64,000 nt of DNA from Trichoderma breve (taxonomy: Eukaryota > Ascomycota > Sordariomycetes > Hypocreales > Hypocreaceae): the NCBI RefSeq assembly GCF_028502605.1, contig NC_079233.1, positions 3,906,001 through 3,970,000 of the forward strand, written 5' to 3'. A program made the translations under genes and the position numbers. Under the pieces are notes generated by a model. It worked only from the letters and a program-made list of their open reading frames with translations, was not told the DNA's origin and did not search any database. Positions 21,575 through 32,802 of this stretch are shown piece by piece; the first letter of the stretch is position 1; each line of letters starts with the position of its first letter.

Positions 21575-24191
21575 ATGGATCCTACGCCCGATAAAAAGGG
21601 CTTGGTATGCTTCTGACCCCTTTCCCTGAGGTCGTTGAAGATGCACTTTGCTAACCGTATACCAGATCCAGCCGACAGGACAGACTCCTATTTCAACCGC
21701 CAATCTGCAACAGGGCGTAACCAATCCGACTTCTGACCTCGGAGGCCTTGTTACTTTACCAGGGATGAATCAGGTTGGCCTTGAGAACCATTTGCAGCTG
21801 CATGGGGCAAACCAGACTACTCCTCCAACGAGCGTTTCGCAGACACCTGGATCGGGCCAGCCTTTTGCTCTGCCTGGCTATCAGAACCAGAATCCAATCA
21901 ACAACAACACAATGAGCTTTTTGCCGTCTTTTGGACCGATTCAGAGTCCGAGCCCGGCGAATCTTTTGCAGCCGTTTGGGATGAACCAGACTCTCAACAA
22001 CACAGACTTCTTGCAGTCATCTGGGATGAATCAGACCCCTGCCCATATGAACTTTCTGCAACCGTCAGGAATGTATCAGACCTCTACCCAAGCAAACCCG
22101 GTGCAGCTGTACGGGATGAATTGGGGTATGAACGCGATGGGATACCAGCAGCAATTCGGAATGAATCCAAATCTTGGTCCAATGGGACATCAACAGCTTC
22201 AGATGAACCCAAACTACGTTCCTGCTGGAATCCCAACTGGACTTCCTGATGGTTCCACCGCGTTTGCCAGTGCGCCATCTGGTATCAACTTCTTTCCCAC
22301 TCCGTCGCCTACCGTTTCTGGATCCCCGATGCAGTTCAACGTCAATCAGCTCATGAACCCTAGCATGGAGCGGACGACGAACCAGTGGATGAATGCAAAT
22401 GTGGCCATCCATCAGCAACTCAATCTTCCTGTTGCCAATGGGCTTAACAATTCGCCTATCAGCAGTGGCATGAGCATGAATGCAGGCATGATGCCTTCTT
22501 CGGAGACACTTCTTCCTGTTCAAAACGGGCTTCCTGTTCAAAACGGGCTTCCTGTTCAAAATGGGCTTCCGAGTTTCACAAACATGGGCATGGACACGCA
22601 TCTTCAACACCTTCGTGCTTTCTCTGGCTTTAAAAACACGTCTACTGGAAATGGCATGAACACAAATGTGAACTTCCTTCAGCAAACACGTGGTGCTGCC
22701 ATCACGGGTCTTCAAAACCCATCTATTGGAAATGGCATCCCGCAACAGCCACAGGCGCAACTTCCAAAAGCTCATTCTATCCAACAAGCTTTGCACCGGG
22801 CCGCGACAACAAAGAAGCAGGTTTTGGGTCCTCAACATACAGGACCAACTCGAATCATCAAGAAGACGCTCAATAGCAATACCGCGTCTAGCTTGGGTAA
22901 CAGTCTCAACAGATATGATCTTATTCGCAGCGTTACGCCTATGATGACGACCGCGGCTCCTCCCATCACGCCTGAGCTTAGGGCTGCTATGGAGGCTGCT
23001 CTCGCCAACGGCACCAAGGCTGCTGCTAAGACTGTTACTCCAAAGTCGTCCAATGGTTCACAGAACAGTGCTCAAAAAACTCAACAGCCAGCTACGCAGA
23101 AAGGCAAACGGAAAGCTGAGCCAAGTCAACGTGCAACTCCACGGGCAGTCCGACGTTCAACTCAACAAGTACCTCAGACACCAGCCGAGATGCCGCTTCA
23201 GCAGCCAGCTCCACAAACGACCCAGAAGGCAGTTGGAAAAACGGTTCAACAGACAACTCAAAAGCTAAGTCAGCAGCAGGTGCAGAAGTTGCTTCAGAAG
23301 CCGGTCATTCCATCATCGGTTCAACAACCCGCTGGGGTCACGGCCCGAGACCCAGTTCAGAAGCAGACTGCCCGACAACAAGTCGGAGAGACAATTAAAC
23401 AACAATACCAAGGGATAATTCAGCAGCATGAGCGGCTAGTTCAAGAATCAGTCCTCCAGCAGCCAGTCCAGCAGCCAGTCCAGCAGCCAGTCCAGCAGCC
23501 AGTCCAGCAGCCAGTCCAGCAGCCAGTCCAGCAGCCAGTCCAGCAGCCAGTCCAGCAACAGGAGCAACCAATTCGAGAATCAATCAAACAGCCGACTCAG
23601 CAGACCGGAATCTAGGGAACCCCCCTTGCTATCGCTTTAGATGATCTGCTCATTCTTCTCTCTGACAAACACTGGGAATTCTGGCACCGATTAAACGTTT
23701 TCCAGCTCCGCGAGCTCGTAACGCTCACTAGTGCCGACGTACACATAAGTCAAGCCTGGAAGCGACGTTTGCTTGCTCGTATGGTTTCGAATGATTGCGT
23801 TCGCGTCTACGAGCTTGGTGGCTTCCTGTATGAAGTTCACATGGACCTTCGCGGTGGTTTCATAGCGAGAGCCATTGATGTGAGACAGTATGCCGGATTG
23901 CTGGACCTTGTTCGCCCTAAGTGCTGCAGTTCCCTGGATTATACCCAGGCTCTGGCTGCGGCCAAGGCTCGGGCTGGGGGCAAGCAGTCTGAGTTTGATG
24001 ATTTGGAGAAGGCTTCGGCTATGTGTGATGATGAGATTCGAAAGCTTGGTGGGCACGACTGGTGGGCTATTGCGCGCCTGGTGAAGGAACGGAATGAGTT
24101 GTTCAAGGGCCTGGCGAAGTACCGGGATGAATTGGCCAAGGGTCTCAAGGTCTGCAGCGAGGCAAAGGGTGAGGATGAGGCAAAGAAGTAA
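21575..24191 (+). CDS. Gln/Pro/Asn-rich protein with folded C-terminal domain; in-frame TAG or unspliced intron
   Basis: I do not recognise a family. Exon 1 is 21575-21604 (MDPTPDKKGL) and the main exon starts at 21666 after a GTATGC..CAG intron. The first 650 residues are low-complexity, rich in Gln, Asn, Pro and Met, with tandem LPVQNG and QQPV repeats, like prion-like or scaffold domains. The frame meets TAG at 23613-23615, but exactly the same frame stays open for 191 further codons to 24191, with a clearly protein-like helical and aromatic sequence (HWEFWHRLNVFQLRELV) that has no ATG for its first 55 codons. A 66-bp intron from GTCCAG at 23550 to this TAG would join both parts in phase. 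Alternatives are stop readthrough or a recent nonsense mutation. Without splicing the product has 659 residues. Confidence 0.55.
22512..22565 (+). repeat. Three tandem 18-bp coding repeats (LPVQNG)
   Basis: The unit CTTCCTGTTCAAAACGGG occurs three times in a row, the last with one C-to-T change. It encodes LPVQNG three times inside the Gln-rich protein, so copy number can vary without changing frame. Confidence 0.9.
23457..23552 (+). repeat. Eight tandem 12-bp coding repeats (QQPV)
   Basis: The unit CAGCAGCCAGTC is repeated eight times without any mismatch, encoding QQPV eight times. Perfect identity suggests recent expansion by slippage or unequal exchange. Each unit contains a potential GTCCAG splice donor, relevant to the in-frame TAG just downstream. 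Confidence 0.95.
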
Positions 24192-25098
24192 GGTAGATTA
24201 GAGCGATAGTTTAGATTTCCATGGATAGAAGCATGAGTAATGCTATCAATACAAGTACAGGTAGCTAGTTGATCTCTTATCTTCTGTCTTCCAGTACCTG
24301 GGTGAAGTCACCATCTCCACGCTTTTCTTAAGCAGTTTTGGCCACGACTGTTAGTTCTGGCATCTTGAGCTTCGGGCAACAGTGGATTGAGTCGGGGATA
24401 TAATCAATGTACATGTGTATTGTCTGTTGCTATCCTTTACGTCTGAAGTTTCTCTATGATCTTGTGATTGCCGATTTTAATAGATTCCATTCTCAATGCC
24501 ACTTTCTTAAGACACTTAGAAGCAATCCATGTGAAGAGCTGGACATACACGAATTATCACATTTCATCAAGCCCCCTCGGGAACAGCTACAGCGACAATC
24601 ATCTTCCTCTCTCCGCAGATAAGACTCAATATTCGGTCATTTTCCGGTTCCATATCGTCTCCACTACATCACATACATCCATGGATAGCAATAACATCAC
24701 CAGCGTCTGTACAGAATATTAACATGGCCCAATGCATGAAACTATGCTCGCCCACCGTTTTGATGTTACAGGCGGTGGATCGCGCGTGGAGACGCCTGAA
24801 GGAACAACGTCACAGCGCATCTTGGGGCTGCCAGTGTGCGATTTAGCGGTAGCTTTTAGTGGGTCTTGCTGGACGGAAATGCCTCGCTCAACTTTTTGGC
24901 TGGCTTGACTGAGGTTACATAATTCTGATGGCTGCCACCAATCCCGCACTTTGGATATTTTTTTTAACGTCTACAATTTCTTCAAGTAGGATATTGATCC
25001 CGTTATAATTCTTCCATTGCTCGATATAACCACTTGATTCTCTTCCTATATTCGCTCACAGTAGCAAAGCAAACTCGCAGACAAACGTCAAATCAAGA
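24192..25098. other. Intergenic region, about 0.9 kb
   Basis: Downstream of the Gln-rich gene and upstream of the small myristoylated-type protein. No gene, RNA or repeat recognised; short open frames look random. Confidence 0.35.
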
Positions 25099-25730
25099 AT
25101 GGGCGCCTCGTCGTCAAAAGCAGCAACTCGCGGAGCAGCTCGCAAATATCCCACCAGAGCTCCCGGAGCTGTGCCTCAAGCTACCACCACGAGGGCTAGA
25201 CCTCAGCAGCCTGAGTCTCGCGGCGATGGATCAAAAGACGATGGTGAGAAGACCAGTGATATCAATGCTTGAGTGTTAGACCCATTTGGCTAACTAAATT
25301 ACTAGCTGTTCGCGCCGATGCCACAGATCCCGACTTCGCCCCCGCCGACTTCTCTCGACGCCTTCACCAGATGGGTATCGTGCAACCAAATCCCACGCTC
25401 TCAAACTCGTCAACGGTGAAGTCCAATCTCTCACCGGAGTCATTGGACGTACCCCCAGGACCGCTATTCCCACCGGCCAAGCGAAATACCACGCTGTCAG
25501 TGCTCGAAGCACGGCGCCGCCTGGAGCAAATAGCTGCCGAAGACCTTGAGAACATGGGCCGTGACGAAGGCCGACGCCGCCAGGCTGACATGAGGACCAT
25601 CGTTGATGCCGTCCAGCTACTAAACAATGGATGGCCTATTGCAGATGTCGAGAAAAGGCTGAGGCTCAGCCCTGGATTATTGAGCAAACTTGGACCGTCC
25701 GGTGTTTTGACACACATTCCCGCAAATTAA
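25099..25730 (+). CDS. Conserved fungal small protein, putatively N-myristoylated, HTH-like C-terminus
   Basis: Two exons, 25099-25243 and 25306-25730, give 189 residues; the 62-bp intron has a GTGAGA donor and a GGCTAACTA branch region. The product begins MGASSSK, which fits the N-myristoylation consensus (Gly2, Ser6, Lys7), and the ATG start is the one that exposes it. The first 50 residues are basic and disordered. The C-terminal half is helical: a charged helix with EARRRLEQIAAEDLENM, then a segment with WPIADVEKRLRLSPGLLSKLG whose spacing suggests a helix-turn-helix. I know similar short proteins in filamentous ascomycetes but no function. Membrane attachment through myristate is inferred. 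Confidence 0.75.
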
Positions 25731-25961
25731 AGATGCGCCAAGTCGACATTGCGATTGAGTTATTGTATTTTCTACCTATTCCCAACGCCAAACACACACA
25801 AAGCAATTATGTATAAAAGAAACCTAGATATTACAGGAGATGCTCCTCTATCCCTCTCGATACGCTCGCCAGGTTACGCCATAGTCAAATGGTCAACCGA
25901 TTTTATCTGCAATCATGCTTGGACGATATCAACGGATGATGATGGAAATTGATTTGGTTGA

Positions 25962-27048
25962 TTACCAGGCGGCGTGTCCACCGTCAATGCGAAGGTCGCT
26001 GCCCGTCATGAAGCTGCTGGCGTCGCTGAGGAGGAAGACGGCGGCACCGCGATACTCCTTGGGAACGCTGAATCGCTGAAGCATGTTCTCCTTGGGCCAC
26101 TGCTCTTTTCGCTCGGGATAGTCGTCAAACAGGTTCAGCAACATCTGAGTCAGGATGTAGCCGGGAGAGAGAGTGTTGACACGGATGCCGTACTGGCCCC
26201 ACTCGGCAGCCAAGCTTCGGGCCAGCTGGATAACACCGGCCTTGGAGGCATTGTATGCTCTGTACGACGGATTGGTCAGATTCCCGGAGCACCAACGTTG
26301 GAAATCGAGGATCAGAGGACTTACGGGGCAAACATGCCACGGTTGGCAATGGTGCCGCTCATGCTAGCAATCATGCAGATGCTTCCGGGCTGCTTCAGCC
26401 GAACCATCTGGCGCGCGGCAGCTTGGGCAGTCATGAAGGCGCCTGAGACATTGATGCTCATCATTCGATCGACTTCATCAGGGGGATAATCGAGAGCCGG
26501 GGTCTCGTAGTTGATTCCGGCAGCGACAAGGCAGCCATCCAAGCGACCTCTCTCATCTGCAATGCCCTCGAAGATCTTGTTCAGCTCCGGCACGTTGCGA
26601 ATATCGAGCTCGTGATAGCTCAGGCTGGAGTTGAGCTCCTCCTTGGCACGCTTGGCAACGCGGGCGAACTCGGAATCGGGATCCGAAGTTGGATCGGGCA
26701 GTCTATCAATGCAGTGCACTGAGATGGGCAACTTGTTTAGCACAATGCATTTATGGATTGAGGAGGCAAATGCAGCTTACCAACGGCACCTGCTTCAAGC
26801 AGCGCCTCGGCCTGGACAAGGCCCAATCCTCTTCCACCACCACTAATAACAACGACTTTGTCTTTCATGCTGAACTCGGCCAGCAAGTGAGGCCGAGTAG
26901 TGGGCTCCAGAGGAGGAGACTGGAGGACAGGCGAGGAATGCATTTTTCGACGAGCAGCGGTAACTAACAAGGCGCTACTACGGTTAGAGGCTGAGATGGC
27001 GAGGTGCTGTCTGGCGAGCAGCCTGAGAGCGGGAGCAAAGCGAGACAT
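25962..27048 (-). CDS. Short-chain dehydrogenase/reductase, possibly mitochondrial
   Basis: NAD(P)-dependent oxidoreductase with a Rossmann fold; the substrate is probably a polyol or sugar, but this is not certain. Exons are 27048-26781, 26718-26325 and 26259-25962, giving 319 residues. The first 35 residues are Arg/Ala/Ser-rich without acids, like a mitochondrial presequence; the upstream in-frame extension has only TTG, so 27048 is the start. After MKDKVVVISGGGRGLG (the TGxxxGxG-type cofactor loop with Ser in place of Thr), the exon join gives AVVHCIDR, the end of beta-2. The catalytic YNASK (about Y223/K227) is formed across intron 2. The C-terminus ends with the SDR signature LRIDGGHAAW. 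The pattern resembles D-arabinitol/sorbose-reductase-type fungal SDRs. Confidence 0.88.
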
Positions 27049-29847
27049 TACTTTATGGGTGGCAGCGACAAGAACTGAAAACAAGGCTTGTATGCTCAAT
27101 GGATGCTGAGTAGATACTCAATGGCTTTGGGTTTTGGCTATGTGAAGCTAAGGAACCAGACAAGCTTGTTGAGAGATGAGATGGAATGAGGGAAACTTGG
27201 AAGAGGACGTGGATGGGAATTGGGTTTTAAGCTCTACGAGGAGACAGGCACAGCTCAATGCAGCCGGACCAGCTGCGGGGAAGGCTTTGTGGCGTGAGGG
27301 GGAATGGAGGTGACACTACGGCGAACTCACGATCAATACGCACATACAACATCACGACGACGGAAGAGTTGTGTGTGGCAAGCCGCAGGTCATCACGAGG
27401 GCATCAAAGCAGATTGAGGACGAGGTGGGGAGGGGAGTGTACAATTGGCTTGGGGAGTGGTGGTAGCAAGGGAACGGATGGGACCCGAGTACAACACAAC
27501 CAATACCCCAAGAAAGGACGAATTGAGAGGTTGAGAGCTATAGAGGAGCTCAAGAGGTTGGGCCGGGGAGGACCTCCGGCTCCGGAAAGGGGGGTGGCAG
27601 AGAGGAAGCGAAGGCGTTGAATGGGAGGGCGCCATGGCAAGTCTCGTGGACAGATTCAAATTGAAAGGCCCCTCCATTTGTTCCCAGGCTGGAAATGCGA
27701 AGCTGACATGATTGGAATTCACCCGGCAGAGGCATCCATTGACTTTTTTGGAGAAGCAAGTTGCAGTCTGCTGCGGGCAGGTTGAGCTTGCGAGTGCCAC
27801 CATGAGCTTCGGGTTACCAGCGACGGTTAGCCGGCTTTTTTGAAAGGGTGGCGGCCCTGGCGCTTTTCCCGGGGTCGATTTGTGGAGGAGCCAGCCACTA
27901 ACCTCCGCCCAAAGACGCCCCCGGAGACGCCACTTAAGATCCCCCACAGAGAGAGAGAGGAGCAGACTGAAGCATTTCCCCTTCAAGACACGAGGTATTA
28001 GCCGATGCCTGGCATCTACTATCTCTAATGATGCAGGAACTTTCTCCATAGTGCTTGTGTGATGATTTTGCGGCAGTCGCTTACTGAAGGGTGATTGCGA
28101 ATGAGGAAGAAATGAGAAGAAGTCTGGATATGGAGATAGATAGGCAGCAAGTATACTCGATCTGGGAAGCATCCTCCTATTTTTAATGTCAAATACGACT
28201 GTCCCATGACCTTGGAATAGGGTAAAGCTTGGCATGATTGGGCTTCCATTGATGGAAACGATCGTCCATGGGTCATATGCAGGGCCAGAGTGTATTGTCG
28301 CCATTGAATCGAGATTAGATTCTCTGAATTGGATGAACTGGCATTTCAAACCTATCGTACCTGAACAGATGAAGCTTCGATTTCTGTGATCCATTGAGAT
28401 ACTCCAAGCAGCCTAGTCAATGGGCGCAATTGAAGCATGTAGATATTGCTACGGACAGAGTTACACCACATACCCCAACACTCAAGAAGAAACAGGTATG
28501 TCCATGGTCACATTACTTTACTCTAGGGAGGCATGCCCAGCACAGACTCGAAAGGGGAGGGAGTGCTCATACAAACACGCACTCCTTTCTAGCTCCCAGA
28601 AAGCAATATCCCGTCGGCAGCACACATCAAGACTACAGTGCTCCGCAATCGGTAGCCTATCTACTCATATCAAGCGAGCATGTATGGGGAGGATTATCAA
28701 GCCAAGCTTCCTGCAAGCTCAACACGAGCTGCACGACCCTTGAACCGTAAACAGTGGATCGCGGCTAGGCAAGGCAGCTGTATTTCTCCGTTCTAGAACC
28801 GGATCTTCGGAGTTGGGAAAATTGCAGGGACCTAAATAAAGAAGCAGCTTTAACGGCGAGGAACAGGAGAGGATGCATTGGGCTGTGTAAAAAGTAAGAG
28901 CAGGAGGCTAGATGAGATGGCGCTTGATGGAGCCGCCGCTGACTGGGTTACCCGAATAGGAAATTTTCAGGGTCCACGATGGTGTCTTGGGTGTTGGAGA
29001 GGAGGAGGAATGGGTGGAAGCATGGGAGGGAGGATTTTTCGTATGCAGGGAGGTGGTCTAGAACTGCAATAAGTTGACGGAATTGAATAGTATTCTGTAT
29101 TCATTTTTTATTGGATCAATTGACTCATGTAATGGCTTGTGGTGTTTGATTTTGCAAGGTGGTCGCTCTGTAGAACGGCAGATGCAAAAGGCTGAGATGG
29201 AGCAAGTGGCGCCGGCAGCTTTGAACAGGCTCGGGTGAACGACTTGGGCTAGCCTGGATTACATAACCCCTCGCCTCGAAAAAATGTTTGATTGCTCTTG
29301 TGTTGAGGTCGATACAGGTCGAATTCGAATTGCTCTTTACTCTCTCTTCTCATTTTGCACTTTTTCTTTTAGTCCAAAAGTGAATTGACCAGATCATTCG
29401 CAAGCCACTAGAGGGCCTCCATGCCAAGCCTGCAAACACAGTCGCGAAGGAGCTCAATGAAGTCAAAGTCCCATGCTTAATTCGAATCGAGCAGTGATTT
29501 TCGGCGCTTGAATCCTTGTTCAACACCTCCTCCAGCGGTTTCCCCGCATCGAGATGTGCTGATCCCCGGTACTTGATTTGCTCTCAATGGTTAATAGTTG
29601 CGCTCGTCTACATCATTACCATCATTTTTTGATCCTTGGCTGCATCATAGATGTATGTATGAAATGGTTTGCATACAGTTTATTTTCCGTAAATCCTACT
29701 GGATGAAAAATTTGGGACTTAGTCTTACGCAGCCACCGGTTAAAAGGGTAATGTGTGCATATTGACTAACACATCCAAAACACAACCTGCGATGCTTCAA
29801 AATCTCGTCTCCTACAACGTCAAAAAACAGCAAAAAAAGAAGATTCA
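27049..29847. other. Large intergenic region, transition from core to accessory DNA
   Basis: About 2.8 kb without a supported gene. A 333-codon minus-strand frame at 27393-28394 starts with an ATG but is compositionally odd (Pro, Ser and Leu runs), has no recognisable motif and overlaps the SDR promoter, so I list it separately at low confidence. From about 28,900 onward base composition becomes more A/T-rich and repeat-bearing. Confidence 0.35.
27393..28394 (-). CDS. Doubtful open reading frame upstream of the SDR gene
   Basis: Single 333-codon frame with ATG at 28394 and no family I recognise. The first 100 residues (including FTLFQGHGTVVFDIKNRRML) look somewhat protein-like, while the rest is a low-complexity mix of Pro, Ser, Leu and Arg. 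No intron signals are needed or seen. It may be a fungal orphan gene or simply a long chance frame in GC-rich promoter DNA. Confidence 0.18.
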   Translation of the reverse strand: MDHRNRSFICSGTIGLKCQFIQFRESNLDSMATIHSGPAYDPWTIVSINGSPIMPSFTLFQGHGTVVFDIKNRRMLPRSSILAAYLSPYPDFFSFLPHSQSPFSKRLPQNHHTSTMEKVPASLEIVDARHRLIPRVLKGKCFSLLLSLSVGDLKWRLRGRLWAEVSGWLLHKSTPGKAPGPPPFQKSRLTVAGNPKLMVALASSTCPQQTATCFSKKVNGCLCRVNSNHVSFAFPAWEQMEGPFNLNLSTRLAMAPSHSTPSLPLCHPPFRSRRSSPAQPLELLYSSQPLNSSFLGVLVVLYSGPIRSLATTTPQANCTLPSPPRPQSALMPS

Positions 29848-29966
29848 ACATACAACAGCCGGTGTTCGCTGATGGTCACCCACTCAACTACTAATCTGCC
29901 TCTCATTGGCTTGACTCTGGGGGAGCAGACGGGACCCCGTATTTTCCAATGGATATGGTCGTATGT
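29848..29966 (-). rRNA. 5S rRNA gene, variant copy 1 (119 nt)
   Basis: The minus strand begins ACATACGACCAT and ends GTTGTATGT, pairing 5' and 3' ends as in fungal 5S rRNA. The length of 119 nt is normal. Internal features include CGGGGTCCCGTC, GATTAGTAGTTGAGTGGGTG and GACCATCAGCGAA, matching the conserved 5S internal control region with a few G-to-A/C-to-T changes. Helix II is ATTGG/CCAAT. T-rich runs follow the 3' end and could terminate Pol III. Dispersed 5S genes are usual in filamentous ascomycetes. Whether it is expressed is uncertain. Confidence 0.85.
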
Positions 29967-30034
29967 GCTTGATCCCAGGGGTAGTTGGACTTAAATTACC
30001 ATGGAAGGCATCTACAAAAAAAAAACAGTAAAAA

Positions 30035-30153
30035 ACATACAACAGCCGGTGTTCGCTAATGGTCACCCACTTAACTACTAATCTGCCGGTTAGAGGCTTG
30101 TCTATGGGGGAGCAGACGGGACCCCGAACTCTCCTCTACCTATGGTCGTATGT
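30035..30153 (-). rRNA. 5S rRNA gene, variant copy 2 (119 nt)
   Basis: A second full-length 5S unit in direct tandem with the first, 68 bp apart. It starts ACATACGACCATAGGTAGAG and ends GGCTGTTGTATGT. Compared with copy 1 its helix II sequence is different but still paired (TAGAGG with CCTCTA), so the two copies differ by compensatory changes. C-to-T type changes are visible in the control region (TTAAGTGG, ACCATTAGC). T6 and T10 runs follow the 3' end. The 5' variant TAGAGG also appears in the two truncated elements further right. Confidence 0.85.
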
Positions 30154-30316
30154 GCTGGGTTAGCCTTCTGTCAAGCTCATATTACCCACATCTCTTACAC
30201 GGCAACTCTCTTTGCGCTTATTATCGTCAAATCAAGTATAAACTAATTGAAAAGAGTAAAAATCTGTTCTTAATTGCTTCTAGGTCCTCTCTGTCCTAGA
30301 GAGTGTAGTTGCTTTT

Positions 30317-32326
30317 TTACACTAGAATAATGTCCTTCCGCATTGAAGTCAAATCCTCACCCCATTTCTTCACGGCTTCTCCAAACATCATTCCGTAGAT
30401 ATAACAAGAGCAAACAACGTGATATGCTGATTGCTCGCCCTCCAAGCGCCGAATAATAAAAGGTGTTTGAGCCGTTGGGATAATGCATATCAAATCGCCT
30501 GGTTGGACTAGAGGCGATCCCGTACCACTGATGAACACACTTGTTAGAATCGTTTTTACCACGTTTGACACATACTAAAAAGGAGAAAACGTACTAGTAA
30601 CCTCTCACAGTCGTGAAAAATCTCTTACTCTGGATGTTACTTGCACATCGATCACGAAATGGGAAAAACGGGTCACCTGGCTGACTCAATCCCCATTTGT
30701 CAACCCAGTTATCTGGGAAGTCCCCACTTATCGAAGGACAATGATCTCTACAGTATTGCTCAAATTGTTTGGCAATGACTCTGTGGTGTTCTCTCTCGAT
30801 TGCTGCAATAAGTGTGCTTGTAAATGCCATCAGTCTATCTTCGTAGGCGCTAGGGCATCGAGAATCCGACTCATTAGCCAGTGACCAATAGTTTTCTATG
30901 ATTTCATGCAGTACGGGTTTAAGATGATCGTAAATACTGTCACCGAATGCCTTTTCAACGGGTCCGGCGACTTCTCCACAGAGGTGAGCTTCGTCGATGA
31001 GAAGCGCACTGATCTTTAACTTGCTTTTCTCTATCTCCGGAGCAAAACTATTCTGGAAGATGGATAAATTCCTAGAGGCGTCATATCTCCCAAGCATATT
31101 TTCGTACAGCGTGCTATCAAACCTGGGGCACCATGACAGACCGGGTGTCAACTCTTCTTTATGTGTATGCCACACTAGCCCAAGGAAGCGAAGAGATCGT
31201 TGACTGATGATGGAAAAGAGTCGTAGTCGCAATTCAGCCTCGCTTATCGTATAGTCGGCGTCGATGATGGGATATCCATCTATCGTCCTTGCAGTCGGAT
31301 GTGCAAGAGAAGAGTAGACAAAGTCTCTGACATCGGTTGCCCTCTGTATATATCTGCAGCGAAATATAATGTCTTCAAACTCTAGAGTCCGTCTCTCTCT
31401 CATCATTTGGGCCTCGTACTGCAATAATGGCGAGTTCTTGAACCATGCCTCGTCAAATGTCTTGACAGCCCTAGGAATATATGAGGCCCAGATATAGTCA
31501 AATAGCGATGCAAAATAATTGGACGTAATTTTCACGTCACGAAATTGGTCGCTACGACTTGCGGTGCTCCATGCGCAGACGAACTGAATTATTTCAACGA
31601 ATTCCGTCTTTGCGGAGCCCCAGGCAAGTGAAACTTCTTTGGCCACGCCAACTTCCTGGACCACCCACACTCTAGTGAACCAAGGTAGCTTGAACATCCT
31701 CTCAACATGCTTCATGTGCTCCGGCGAAATAGTCCCGTCTGGATCTCGGAGGGGACCCCACCATGAAAAGAATTGTTGAGGCGTTGCTTGTTTCTCGACC
31801 AGGCGGTTGAACTTTTTGATGACAGAAATGGCAGGCTCAGCTATCGCTTCTTCGTCTGGGCCTAACCAGACAATAACACGCGCTGCGTTAGAGTAGATGA
31901 TCCCCATTCTGTTGACCTGTTGACCCTTCTCAAGAATGTCAGACTGATTGATGCACACGGCATCTGTCCATAAACGCTTGGGTGTGTCTTTAGAACGCAA
32001 TTGCTGAAGGGCTGTGAACAGATTGCGGGTAATGCGCATGATAACGCCATTGACGTGGATCGCACATGTTATAGTTGGATCACCCCAAACGTAGGAGATT
32101 GCTTCATACGGTTCTACACATCGAAAAGATCAGAGGAAAGGACAAGTTGTATTGTGGGGAATATCGGCTTACCACCTGAGTCATGCTGGTCTGTATTATA
32201 GAGTTGAACAGTGCAGGTTATAGGGTCTGCAAATTCTCCAGGGTCGACAACTAGTACTCTCGTCCAGCTTACAGAGGGCAGTTGGCAAAGAGTGTAGGCA
32301 TTGTGATGATGTAGCTCGTCCGACAT
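30317..32326 (-). CDS. HET-domain (heterokaryon incompatibility) protein
   Basis: Member of the fungal HET family, which triggers cell death when unlike nuclei share cytoplasm; the specificity of this one is unknown. Exons are 32326-32173, 32113-30595 and 30527-30317, giving 627 residues. The join of exons 1 and 2 gives EPYEAISYVWGDP, the first HET motif; LWTDAVCINQSDILEKGQQV is the second and LPWFTRVWVVQEV the third. Exon 3 supplies the common C-terminal block YYGTGSPLVQPGDLICII, and without that 67-bp intron the frame would stop at once. No NACHT, WD or ankyrin repeats follow, so it is a short single-domain type. It lies between the 5S pair and the 5S-derived element in accessory DNA, a common setting for this family. 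Confidence 0.9.
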
Positions 32327-32492
32327 GGTGTATAAAGGCACTCAAGGAAGTCTCAAGCTACCTACCTGTAATTAGGCTGACAGGTAGCGGGACATTTATA
32401 TGTCGAGATGCGGGGTGTGCTGGTGACAACCCATCAATGCCTTGTAATACGGTAGCCAATAAGACTTAAAAGAGGGTACCTGCGTGATCCTT

Positions 32493-32626
32493 CGTTGGCT
32501 AACCCGCCAAAAACAGAACAATGTGACTCCATATTTGGAGTCTTGGGATGCCAAAAATGGAAGACATTTCACTTAAGGAAAGAGCTTGACGGGACCCCGA
32601 ATTTTCCTCTACCTATGGTCGTATGT
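32493..32626 (-). repeat. 5S-derived composite element, copy C (truncated 5S plus tail)
   Basis: On the minus strand the first 39 nt match the 5' end of the 5S rRNA (copy-2 variant, ACATACGACCATAGGTAGAG) up to GGGGTCCCGTC, where 5S similarity stops. A tail of about 95 nt follows (GGCATCCCAAGACTCC is one block) and ends near GCCAACG. The same truncation point and the same tail are found at 36654-36792, so this is a family rather than random decay. It lacks the 5S C box and so the normal internal promoter. Confidence 0.8.
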
Positions 32627-32737
32627 GCAGTGAGAGATACCTAATTCAGCTAATCAGCAGAAATAGAACTCGATTTCTTTTCCGCTAGATTAATTTCTGA
32701 AATCCTTATATATAAGTAAATAATAAGTATCGGGTTA

Positions 32738-32802
32738 AGTCAGACCACAGGGAAGGTGGCCACCCCTAGAAGGTGGCCACTTTAAACCTAGAAGGTGGCC
32801 AC
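32738..32802 (+). repeat. Left terminal inverted repeat, 65 bp
   Basis: Identical over 65 bp to the reverse complement of 34556-34620. It contains three copies of AAGGTGGCCAC separated by about 8-11 bp, likely transposase-binding subrepeats. Preceded by TA at 32736-32737. Confidence 0.95.

Noticed and set aside
22065..22838. Minus-strand 257-codon frame opposite the Gln-rich gene
   Set aside because: Produced by the biased codon use of the Gln/Asn-rich frame; no family signature.
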